The notes under the pieces: model-generated
The model's database searches: none
What the model saw: only the letters and a program-made list of their open reading frames with translations
What the model was told of the DNA's origin: nothing
Position numbers and translations under genes: made by a program
In this document: positions 11,752 to 22,427 of the stretch, piece by piece
How the letters are laid out: each line of letters starts with the position of its first letter
How positions within the stretch are numbered: the first letter of the stretch is position 1
Assembly: GCA_024500155.1 (NCBI GenBank)
Contig: CM044880.1
Span: 2,232,001-2,296,000 of the forward strand
Origin: Chenopodium formosanum
Taxonomy: Eukaryota > Streptophyta > Magnoliopsida > Caryophyllales > Amaranthaceae
Reading direction: 5' to 3'
Length of the DNA: 64,000 nucleotides

Positions 11752-11871
11752 GGGCCTGTTCACATTTACTGAACTGAGCTGAACTGAACTGATTGGAGCT
11801 GGACTGAACTGAACTGAACTGATTGGAGCTGAAGTGAACTGAACTGAAATTAAGTAAATGTGAACAGACCC
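11752..11871. mobile_element. PIF/Harbinger (Tourist)-like MITE, 120 bp, with GAACT pentamer core
   Basis: Terminal inverted repeats GGGCCTGTTCACATTTAC and GTAAATGTGAACAGACCC, with TTA on both sides (11749-11751 and 11872-11874). TTA/TAA target duplications and a GGGNCTGTT-type end are typical of PIF/Harbinger MITEs. The interior is almost entirely GAACT/GAGCT-like pentamers. A related element lies at 28026-28262. Confidence 0.8.
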
Positions 11872-11874
11872 TTA

Positions 11875-13124
11875 ATTTCATTGGCTATATTCTTACATTG
11901 TACTATATTAAAGTATCTATTTATACTTGAATGTCTGTTAACACGACTAGCCTGTCATACTCCTACAATTTTTAATTTTTCATTCAGATAATTCTAGCTA
12001 CTTGCTTAGATTGCATTGATATTTGGTAATATATGTTCCGAGAGATAAATTTATTTTTCTACACTATGTTCTAGACTTATATTAGATCTGTGTACGTTAA
12101 CATTAACCATTTTGTTGGAGGTTCAATAATTTCAAAGCAATTGTGAATGAGAAATCAAATTATATATACTTGTTGGATCGTGGATTAGGGTTCACAAAAT
12201 GTATAACAGATCGCACCAATACAATAACAGCGACATACAGTATAAAATATAAATTATAATCGTAACGTGAATACACATCGATTTATAAACTTGATCAACT
12301 TGAACAGTTTTTATTTTTTTTTTATTTTTACCTATTTATAGAATACCATATAGTATTAGATTAATGAGACAGTCCAAATCTATATTGCATTGTACTACAT
12401 CATAATAGAAATATGTCTGATTAATAATTGAGTATATATCTGGTCGTTTTATGTATTGATGTATCCTCGTATTACTCAAAACATCTTAGATTCATTACAC
12501 ATTATTTACACTGTGATCAAATTAATTTATGAAGTCAACTTGAAGAAAAGTAAAGGAAGTTGCTTGAATTTTATATTAATTGCTTGAATGGAATATTCTT
12601 TCTAACTTTCTAACTCACTTACTGCTGATTACTAAAGAACGTTGCATTTGACTAATAAAACATGCAAATATGGGTCATTGGGACCATTTTGCTTCCACCA
12701 CTTTAATTTGGACAAAAATAAATTTACAAGTGTAATAGACCAATAGTGGATACATGAACGACAAAATTTTAAAATATTGAAGCCAGATTTTTTCAACAAA
12801 TCAAATCTTTAACAGCTAATTGATGTGCCCCATTGTTTAATTTCATGCTCCATATTTATTATTTTTGCTTGAATTATAATCGTGTTCAAATTGTATCGGA
12901 TTTAGAATTGAATTTTGATTATAATGTACTCGTATTAAATTTGAGGTTCTTTTGGAAATTTTGTGTATATCTTTTCCCTATTTTAAAATGTAACGTTGAA
13001 ATTAAGAACAGATCTAATAAAACTGATAAATTATGACATCTTACCTTGTACGGTCAATTACCTTCATTTTGAACTTTATATAATTTTTCTTACTAGTATA
13101 AAAATTTGAAAACTTTAGACAAAC

Positions 13125-13125
<1 letters not shown>
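11875..13125. other. Non-genic spacer, nothing recognised
   Basis: AT-rich sequence; the only frames are short and look random. Confidence 0.6.
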
Positions 13126-13191
<66 letters not shown>

Positions 13192-13192
13192 T
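13126..13192. repeat. (ATT)n microsatellite
   Basis: About 67 bp of uninterrupted ATT units, in the 3' flank of the polyketide synthase gene. Confidence 0.95.
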
Positions 13193-13427
13193 TCTTGGAT
13201 CCACCACTTTTTTAAGTCTTGTAACATAATATTTGGAGTAATATAGATTTGTGAAGGGTACAAAGAACTGATTTATAATCAATATTGTCACAATATAGTC
13301 AACTTCAATCTGTCATGCAAATTGAACATTAAACCAATACAGAAACTTAGCAGTTTCAGACTTTAACATTATAACAATAAACAGTCCAGCATTTGATGCA
13401 CATTATTAAGTGTTACATAATATTTGT

Positions 13428-15090
13428 TCACATAGTAAGATTCTTAGCAACAATACCCTCAAATGTAACACCAGGACCAAAAGCCAATATTAAGCCCCAT
13501 TCTTCATCATTCTTAGGTTCATTCTTCAATTTTTTGCTTTCTTCCATCATATACTCCATCACATACACAATTGTATTGCTGCTAGCATTACCATAATCAG
13601 CCAGAGCACGTCGACTAGCAATTAATTTTTCCGGTGACAAATCTAGCCTTTTTTCGAGCCTGTTTAAGATTGCCGGTCCTCCAGGGTGCACTGCCCAAAA
13701 TATTTTGTTGTAGTCCTTGTTAGACAATCCTATAGTGTCCATTAACTTACCACAAAAATCTTCGATATTATCTTCAATTATTTGAGGTAATGCTCTGTCT
13801 AGCTTGAAACTTATGCCCTCCTCTGTTAGCCTACCATCAATGATCTTCTCAGTATCAGGTAAGAAATGCTGGATGGCTGTGTGGAGCTCGAAAAGTGGTC
13901 TTTCGATGATAGGATCTGGGTCTGACCCGATTAGCATTGCCCCGGCTCCATCTCCAAATAATGCCACCCCAACTAGATCATATGGTCTAGTAGCACTTGG
14001 TGGCTTAAACCCTATAATTGTTGTTTCTGAAGTTGCAAGTAAGACCCTGCTACCTATCAATGAAATTCGTCGTTTAAATCATGTCATATCCATAATAACA
14101 CAAAATACTACTCAGTAGATGTTTTAGGTTCAGACGATAAAAAAAGTGTTATAACTTATGTTAAATTAACTTGTCAACACTCAAAACATAGTTGAAAATG
14201 TTACAATTTTTTCCTAACTAAACATTACACCTATATGGCTATATAGCTAAACTTTAGGCACATATTGTATGACAAACTAAAGTAAAAAGTTACCTGGGTT
14301 ATTTTCTGCTATATCCTTGGCCACTCGGAGCCCCGCAACACCACCGGAGCAACCCGCAAAATAAAGCATAACCCGATTTGTTTCGGGTTTGAGCCCGAGC
14401 CCTTTAGCAAGGTAGATGTCCCCACCGGGCAAACGGGCCTCACTAGAGGACACATATACCAAGTGGGTTATGTCAGAAACGGGCCTGCCCCATTTTGCAA
14501 TACAGGCCTGAGAGGCCTCAATAGCCATTTGGGTCACAGCCTCATTACAAATGTCAAGCCTTTGTGTTACAGTGGGCCGGCCTTCAATTGCTAACTCTGG
14601 ATACTTATCTAGGATCTCTTCTGACATTACAACATACCTTGTTTTCACTGTTGTTGTTTTGCCTACAATATACCAAGTTCAACCCTGTTAATCAGCTAAA
14701 AAGTAATCTAAGTATACAAATTTGAAAATTCGGTGATTTTTTTAAAAAAAAAATAAATAAAATGGAATTGACAGACGTAAGAAATATTTATGTTGGCATT
14801 TTTTTTATGGTTGATTCTAATTCTTTAAGTTATTGTTGATAATTCGACTATTTCATTCATTAACATGGTAACGTCGAAAGAGATAGAGAGGGAGGGAGAG
14901 AGTTACAAAGGCGATTAAGCTTCTCTTTGAGTTCAGGATCATCACAATTGGTGTTCCTGAAGTATCCATCAACCAGAAACTCCTGCATTACAAGTTGGTG
15001 AGGGAAACCTTTACCAAGGGCAAGAATGGTTGCTTTTCCTGGGGTAGCCTTCTTTGACATTGCATCAACTTTGATATCTTGTATTCCCAT
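13428..15090 (-). CDS. LAP6: Type III polyketide synthase, LAP6/PKSA-like (392 aa)
   Basis: Chalcone synthase superfamily enzyme. Close resemblance to Arabidopsis LAP6/PKSA suggests it condenses malonyl-CoA with fatty acyl-CoA starters to alkyl pyrones for sporopollenin in the tapetum. Three exons: 14907-15090, 14294-14662, 13428-14053; both introns are GT-AG and the joins are in frame (1179 nt). Catalytic Cys166 lies in YFAGCSGG, His297 in WAVHPGGPA and Asn330 in YGNASS; the C-terminal AFGPGVTFEG loop is present. The length fits the family (about 390-395 aa). The GCSGG context and the RVLLATSETTIIGFKPP block favour PKSA over PKSB or true chalcone synthase, judged from memory without an alignment. 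A TATA-like box lies 125 bp upstream of the ATG. Confidence 0.93.
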
Positions 15091-15215
15091 ACTTCAATTA
15101 ACCAAGTACCACAAACTTATGAATTTTCGGCTTTTGATAAATAAGCTCTAGGTGATCTGAAAATTGATAAATAAGCTCTAGAAAAATGTATTGATCTCTT
15201 GAAAGAGTTCTGGGC

Positions 15216-15225
15216 ATTTATATAT
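15216..15225 (-). promoter_or_regulatory. Putative TATA box of the LAP6-like gene
   Basis: Minus strand ATATATAAAT, about 125 bp upstream of the start codon. The leader between them carries an imperfect direct repeat of TTGATAAATAAGCTCTAG (about 15134-15152 and 15164-15181). Confidence 0.45.
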
Positions 15226-15486
15226 CGAAAGTTAGCATATATAGTAGGCTTCAGAATATAAAATAAAGTAAATAATTCTTGTAAAGCAATTATTGTGAGA
15301 GAGGTGTAGAAAGATTTTTAGGTCTGCATTCTTGTAATTATCATACAAAAAGTGGTTAAGCAGCATAAACTTCGTGCTCTTTCAAATTAATCCTTTATTG
15401 TGTCTTTGAAGGTATGATTTTGGTGAAGCAGTTAGGTTCTGCAAAAATTTTGTAGTTGAAGGTGGACAATTTTTTTTAAACTACTA

Positions 15487-15531
15487 CCTCCGTTACAGGT
15501 TATGTGCAACGATCATAACCTGTAACGAAGG
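15487..15531. repeat. Foldback (hairpin) 18-bp arms
   Basis: CCTCCGTTACAGGTTATG (15487-15504) pairs with CATAACCTGTAACGAAGG (15514-15531) with one mismatch and a 9-base loop. TACTACCTCCGT at the left edge looks like a Stowaway-type MITE end, so this may be a collapsed MITE. Confidence 0.7.
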
Positions 15532-16289
15532 TCGTATTATTTGTACAGAGGAAGTTTAGCCCTATGACCAATATGTACGGATGTGCCCGCAAGATATAAG
15601 TCATGGACAAAGAAAAAACAACAATTATGCCATACTCAAAGTACAACCGGTCATACATAAAATAGGCCGAAAGAGAGAGAAGCAATAAGAAATGAGAAAT
15701 TTGTTTCAATTAAGCCTAAAAAATTTCCTTTAACTAAATGATAATAACTTAATTCTTCTTAAAAAAAATTATAATTTTCAAAATTTATTTTCAAGTCTAA
15801 AACAATTGTGTTTGACCTCAGCCTAGGCTCGGTGCCTTGACCACTACATGTGGCAGTGCCAGCCAGACGTTGAACTGACAGGAAGGACCCACTGCGATGC
15901 CCAGTGACAATTACTGATTACAACAAAGGCCATAGAGTATGACAATATTCAAAAATTGTTCAATGTCATTTTTGATTTATCATATTGTAACGAGTAAACC
16001 AACTAAACATCATACTTGTAATAGTGGTAAAAACTGAGAATGTACTTTGAATACTACAATCTGAATTGCAGGACCATCTAAAAGAGTATACTTTACTTTA
16101 TCTATTTGTGGTGAAAAGTTTCTGTAAAAACACCTCTGAAGACCAGCAAACCCCTAAACCCCAACACTAAAAACTAGAAGTTAATGCACCTTTGAGTTGT
16201 GCTGTCTTAATAGGACAATTACCACGAGAGCTCATACAAACTTCGTGTTTCTGTCAAGGAATTGCAAAGAATGGCGATGAAGGGAAACC
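15532..16289. other. Intergenic / 3' flank of MTN, nothing further recognised
   Basis: No supported frame. Includes the presumed 3' untranslated region of the MTN gene next to 16289. Confidence 0.55.
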
Positions 16290-19200
16290 TCAGAGTTCCA
16301 ATAGACTCTTCCCATTGATAAAATCAACCATTTTAGCGATAGTATCATCAAGAGCAGCAGTGACGCCAGCCAAATTTTGCAAGAACTCCTCTGCAGTAGG
16401 CTTATCACCATCAACAATATCTGTCACTGCCTTCAGAAATATAGCTGGCACTTTTAGGAGCTCAGCCACATATGCAACAGCAGCACCCTGTAACCAGCAT
16501 CAAGAGTTCAGTAATACTGACGAGAACGCCTTATAAATAGAAATTGCAATCCAGAAAAAACTGAATAAAGGTATAGATTGGCTTCTTTTGATGCTTCAGT
16601 CATTGTCCTGTGATCCCACAGCCATGTTCACGTCCCTCCCTACTCCATCATCAATCCTAAATCTTTTCAAGATCTGGTTGCATAATTTCATACTGTCTAT
16701 TTGTGGGCAGCCAGTTACAAAGCTACTAGGGTGATAATGGATAATTATTATGATATCAACCACAGATTCTGCAATTTGTAATCGTGACAGCATAAAAGAT
16801 ACTGATGGGGGATAATAGAAGTCATTGAAATCTGTCTTCTAATTCATCTATATTATCTAATAATCAGGCGTATTTTTTAAAAAATCGTGCCATTTAGAAT
16901 AACACATCAATAATTTCAAGGAGAGATTACCTCCATGTCCTTCAGTGTGGCATCATTTGCGGTGATTGAAGCTTCATCTTGTGGGGACATGTCTAGCGAA
17001 TCACCAGTTGACAGTCTTCCAAGCTGAAACATCAGGAAAGATCCCATTAGAAGTTTTTCTGAAATCATCTCAAGTATTATAATTTCTAAAATCCTAATGA
17101 TCACAAACACAACTGTTATATACGGAGTACATAACAAATGGTAAGGGTATCCTTTGCACATTAGATGGCCTTGTGCCTGGTGACTTTAGCCTTACAAATT
17201 ATGCCAGTGCATAATCCACAGTGTTAAAAAGTTAATGATTGATGCAAGTCATACTTCCTTGTTTCAAATAAGTTTTAACAGTAAAACATTGAAAATACAT
17301 GAAATGTACAGGATTACATATTTATTGCAAAGCCTATTTGACATGCATATAGGATTTTCATTTTAGGGAATTATTAACAGCACCTTGGGACAACTAAAAA
17401 ATGGAAAAAATTCCAAATTTGGAGGACAGTAGGGGAACTAAAGCCACCTTGTACATATTCAACAAGACAAGTATGAATGTGACATAAAATTTGGTCCCTC
17501 TCCTATCTCGCATAGCAATGTAAAATTTACTGTTCGTATTTATTTACTTATTTACTTATTATTATTTTGTATTTTACACTAGTACACTACATCCTTGCCT
17601 ACATGGATGGATTCAAAGCAAAAGTAAACTCTATTCTTAGCATGATACAGTGTCCAAGCAGGTAAACTCCAAATCCATTTGCTACAATACTTGGACAAGT
17701 CAAACCCAAAAGTAGATAGATAAATGCTACATATTGAAACAAAAGTTGGAAGGTAAATTTTCCGATACACAGTAAATCTGACCCCCTGCTTCCCAAAATG
17801 CAGCCCTTTGCAAAGATTTATAACAGCAAAAGTGAGCACAGAGCTATATGGTGATATCTAAGTGTCAAGAATCCTATAAAATATGACAATAGAATGACAA
17901 GTTGAAGAGCAAATTTTCTGCAAAACTATAAATTATTAGCCAGTAAGGAACAGAAGATTTCAATTAGATCTTAAATCCATTATTGTCTAATTGTCTTAAT
18001 ACTTAGTTTGATCCTTCAGAACTAATAATATCAATTATTACCTTCAAATTTAACTCCTTCAAGATGTTAGATGCAGAGAAGGCTTGTCGCAGACCAACCC
18101 CATATAGATCAAAAACCTGCATATGTATACAGAATTTTGGTTAAAAAATCAAGCAGTGATGTGAAACGCAACCAGGACATTTTAACCCAACAGGATACTT
18201 TGCATCAAAAAATAAACTAAAGCACTTTCTGCTTTTATACTTAAACACATTGTTTGAAAAGCATGTCTAGGTGCCGTTTGAACAATTCATTTTCATTTCA
18301 ACTGGACCAAAAGATGACAGTGATAAATATATAACCACAATATGCCTAATGCCTGTAAGAAACAAAATAGAGAAATAAGGAGAACATAATAGATCAGCTG
18401 AGTGTAGTATATTGGTGTAGACAATTACAATGAATGGGATATGAGAACAGATCCTGTAAAAAGGCCCCTCAGCGTTCTCCAACCATTACATCATGCGTAT
18501 AAACAGATTGCAGGTAAGTTTACATCATTAAGCACTAGAGGGAAGACTTCATAGTTCATAGTGGTAGTTTCACATGAGTTGCAGGATAATGAATTCAAAG
18601 AGGATAGCAAATACTATGACTTAAATGGTTTGTACATATATTTTGGTCTCTTAGATTTATGATGGTAGCTAGGAGAATAGTAGTAACTATGACTTTATAA
18701 TTGGTACTTCAAATTTTGGTTATGCTTGTTTTATGATGGCAGCTAGGAGGTTAGTCTCAATGTTAGGGTATGGTGTGTAAGAGACAAATTCTCACTAAGC
18801 AATTAGTTCACAAAGAAGCTCGACAAAAACTACAACCTAACTCATAAGTGAAAAGCCACAGCCTCGAACACTGGCTTTTTTATGTTCCAGGAAAACTTTG
18901 TCAGTGCAGGCCAATTGCTAATAGTATGAAAGATGTCCTTAACAGCAAGTTACTGAAAATGTGTCAAGTGCAAGAGACTGGACACTTACAGGTATAGGTA
19001 TTCTTCTGTCATGAAAAGCAACCTCCGATGCAAGGAAGACATCCCCAATGGCTGCTCCTTTTGCCTGAAAGAATAAGAAATAAGGGTTTGATCTTCAAGA
19101 AGTAATGAATAATATATCAGTTGCTCCTTTTTTCACATAGTGTAATGCACAGAATAGAATTATTAATCAATAAAGTTATACCAGTCAAGAGATGCAGTTT

Positions 19201-21212
19201 TAGAACACAAATATTTTCAAATTAGTTGTTAGAGGGAAAATACTAATTTCTCAATAAACATAAATCCTAAGCATAAAATCCCCACTCTAAAGAAGAGTTA
19301 GGCCTTCATATATATAAGTTTGACAGCAATGTTGAGTATGTTCATAGCAGTTAGGAAGCAGTGAAATACTGAGTAACATAATCCCAAGTCTTCGCATGCA
19401 GTGAGTTTATTCTCAAGAAAATCACAATGTACCTTGAAACCACCAGCAGTTCCTGCATTTATGATAAGGTCTGGCTTCAATGCCTGAATAGTTGCATAGG
19501 TCACAAGCGACGCAGAGACTGTACCAACACTATCAACACCTAGAATGTAAAAGTTCGTGAATAGCAAAAGGTCAGCATTCCCTACTCAGCAGGAACAATG
19601 TACATAGTCATCAAACTATAGGAAATAAATTTAAAAATACTATGATAGAAATGAAGGAACATCTACATATGCTGATGAACCCATAATGCTAAGAAAGAAG
19701 TATCATAACCACATCCAAGTCAAGCCAGGTATGAATATTATCTATAACTACTAAAGGTGGGCAACACCTAAAGACCAAATGTTCAGAGTTAATTATTTTA
19801 AATTTTTCTCTGGTGACTTTGCTTAGTTTTTTAAAAAAAAAAAAAAAAAATGAGCAACAAATAACCAAAAAGATAACAAACCTAAAAGACAGATTTACAA
19901 ATGTAATTAAATCTGACTTTTTGTGGTTAAGTCTCCCTAATATTAGTAAAGAAGATATTATTATAGTGCTAAAGATATGATTATACGTAGTATATAAAGT
20001 AATAAGAACAGTAATACACTAATAATACAGAATAAGAGTCCTCTAGTAAGACACCCCCCCCAAAAAAAAAATTCCTTAAAGAGACCACCAGAATACTGTG
20101 AAACGGATACATTCATAGCTACATACGAGTAATAATCTAGACCGTGTGATACAAATGTAAATCTCAATTAGTCTTCATTCGGTAATTAGATGAAATGAAT
20201 AGCCTATTATCAAATGAGTAACATATCAGCTATAACACAGATGCCCAATAAATCTTCGTTTCCTTCAACCTTTCTACCACCAGAGTAATTATATGTACAA
20301 CACAAGATATATACGTAGTAATTCATATGAAATCATCAAACCTCTTTAGTTTCTCTAAGCAACTTCTTGAATTAGTGATCACGAACAAAAATACAGATAA
20401 CATAATATAAAGCCTGGGAAACATGAACATTAAAAAAATCTTCAATCAAGAAAGATAGCTCTCACCTAGGGCAGGATCTTTTCCAGGTTGCACGATGTTA
20501 ATATGCAAATTCTTGTACATTCCATGATAGCGCACCCAAGGAACTCCTTTCGGAAACCTACAATTTTATTTTTAATTTTTCTGGAATTATCAGCAAAATG
20601 ACCAAAAATTGGCAAACAGTACAACAAATTCAGAAGCAAATCAAATTTAAATAACGCAAAAACAGCAATTAATTACGAACAATTAAGCAAATCAAAATCG
20701 TAATCGAAAACACAAATGAATTGAAGCGAGATAAAAGAGGCGAAAAAACTAACAAAGAATCGCGTTCTTCTTAATTTTTATGGAATTATCAGCAAAATGA
20801 CCAAAAAAAATGCAAACAATACAACAATTTCAGAATCAAATCAGATTAAAATTCCGAAAAATCAGTGATAAATTACGAACAATTAAGCAAATCGAAATCG
20901 AAAACACAAATGAATTGAAGAGAGATAAAAAGAGGCGAAAAAACTAACAAAGAATCGTGTTCTTCTTTGAGTTGAAACCGCATAACCAGAGGCATAGCTT
21001 CGGTATGCATAGCTAAAGAAACCACCAAAATTCAACAGTCAGAATTTCAATCAATCGCAAAATATATGAAGCTGGAAATGTAAAATTGAAGACGAAGACG
21101 AAGAAGAAGAAAAGAGGATATTACCGATGAAGATAACAATGGTTGAAATAGGTTTTTTCTGAGCTTCGGAATCTATGGCGGCGTCAATTGGTTGATCATC
21201 TTGTGGCGCCAT
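16290..21212 (-). CDS. MTN: 5'-methylthioadenosine nucleosidase (263 aa)
   Basis: Cleaves methylthioadenosine to adenine and methylthioribose in the methionine salvage (Yang) cycle; cytosolic in plants. Eight exons: 21125-21212, 20949-21012, 20466-20557, 19433-19539, 18990-19064, 18042-18116, 16931-17023, 16290-16487; all introns GT-AG, 792 nt in frame. Family landmarks: PDLIINAGTAGGF near the nucleoside site, GRLSTGDSLDM, DMEGAAVAYVAELL with Glu198, and AVTDIVDGDKPT with Asp221, the likely catalytic acid. It resembles Arabidopsis MTN1/MTN2 (about 265 aa); which paralogue cannot be told. Intron 2 holds a tandem duplication that copies the end of exon 2 and its splice donor. The start is the first Met in frame, in a MAPQDDQ context like MTN1. 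Confidence 0.95.
20573..20967. repeat. Tandem duplication (about 200 bp x 2) in MTN intron 2 / exon 2 end
   Basis: Unit 20573-20772 and unit 20773-20967 are close copies, both starting TAATTTTT(A/C)TGGAATTATC and ending AAAGAATCG(C/T)GTTCTTCTT. The right-hand unit contains the true end of exon 2 with the donor GTTAGT; the left-hand unit is an extra copy of this exon end lying inside the intron. Confidence 0.85.
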
Positions 21213-21249
21213 TGACGTCTGTCGGAGGTTTTCTCTGATTGCCCAAAGT

Positions 21250-22020
21250 GGAAAGAGAGAGAGGAAAAAGTATGCGTCTACTCAAAATTTCTAGTTCTAA
21301 AAAGAAGGAAAGCGGGCTAAATATTCCGAAAAATAATGTGTGTCTGTGCCTCTAGTCCATTAACTTGAATCGGGTTAATTTCGAAAGGTTGATCCGTAGA
21401 CAACTAATAACACTTCTATTTTTATCTTCTTTGCATTTTAAAAAGGTTATAATAAATAAATCGGTGCAATTGGCCAACAAATCAGTTTCGGCTCGGTTTA
21501 AATTATTATCGATTTGGTTTTGATTTATTTTTGTACGGTTTTAATTCGATTTAGCTAGTAAATGGTTTGAATTATAAACAATTTAGATTGAAATTGGTCG
21601 ATTTGGAGTGGATTTACCTGGATTCAAATGGATTTGGGTTCATATCAATTTGGATTATAGACGGTTTTGATAATAAACAATTCGGATTATAATCTAATTG
21701 AATTGATTTGAAACCGACCGGTTTGCGGGAGATGGTTTACTTAGCTAGGTTAATGCGGGTTGGGCTCCAAATTAAATCAATTTGGGTCGTAAATGGTCCA
21801 GGTTGGTCTGTAAATGGGTTTATGAAAAAGTACACTTAGATTATTTGTACACACAAGCTTTTAAATAAATAAATATAACATGTACTCATAATCAATTAAG
21901 TACATACTCTAATTATCGATGATAATGCCTTTATATTTTTTCACCCAATTCAGGTAAAGTACACTAATTTCTTTTTACCTAAAGGAAAATAATACAAGCG
22001 CTATAATATGAAAAGAAATA
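21250..22020. other. Upstream spacer of MTN with degenerate AT-rich repeats
   Basis: 21470-21810 is built of diverged words such as GGTTTGAATTATAAACAATT and TTTGGATTATAGACGG. No coding potential seen. Confidence 0.5.
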
Positions 22021-22021
22021 T

Positions 22022-22381
22022 TATAAAGCTACAAGGCGCAAATGATGAGTCCGAGACCTATGAGGTCCAGCAAATGATATGACCATCATATCACTCGGTG
22101 TATTTCTTTTTTTTTTTTTTTTAAAAAAAAAAAGTTGACGGGGTCTTGTATTGATAGTTGTCCATCAATACATACGGAGAAACCTCACAAGAAATTTGGT
22201 TCTGCCAAATTTGTTCACTACCAAATGCGAGCTAGATTATGGGCAACAATGTACCCAACTACCCACTACCAACATTTAACATATACATGTTTGCATCATA
22301 AAGATACAATGCGCAAATGATGAGACCGAGCGAGGCTCACACGGTGCAGCAAATGATATGACCGTCAACCGGTCTATTTCT
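22022..22381. repeat. Pair of about 85-bp direct repeats with conserved hairpins
   Basis: Copies at about 22022-22108 and 22298-22381 share CGCAAATGATGAG(A/T)CCGAG and CAGCAAATGATATGACC. The variable stretch between these blocks can form a hairpin in each copy but with different sequences (GACC/GGTC in the first, GAGC/GCTC in the second). The 190-bp spacer holds a poly-T/poly-A tract. The class of element was not recognised. Confidence 0.6.
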
Positions 22382-22427
22382 AAATTACAGCATTGTACGT
22401 GCACCATTGTGATTTTTAATACTAGTA

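Noticed and set aside
11657..11881. 74-codon frame with SSVQSS-like repeats
   Set aside because: Produced by the pentamer core of the MITE; not a gene.
22022..22381. C/D snoRNA pair or hammerhead ribozymes (ATGATGA box)
   Set aside because: No CUGA D box and no GAAA core at the needed places; the conserved blocks do not fit either model.
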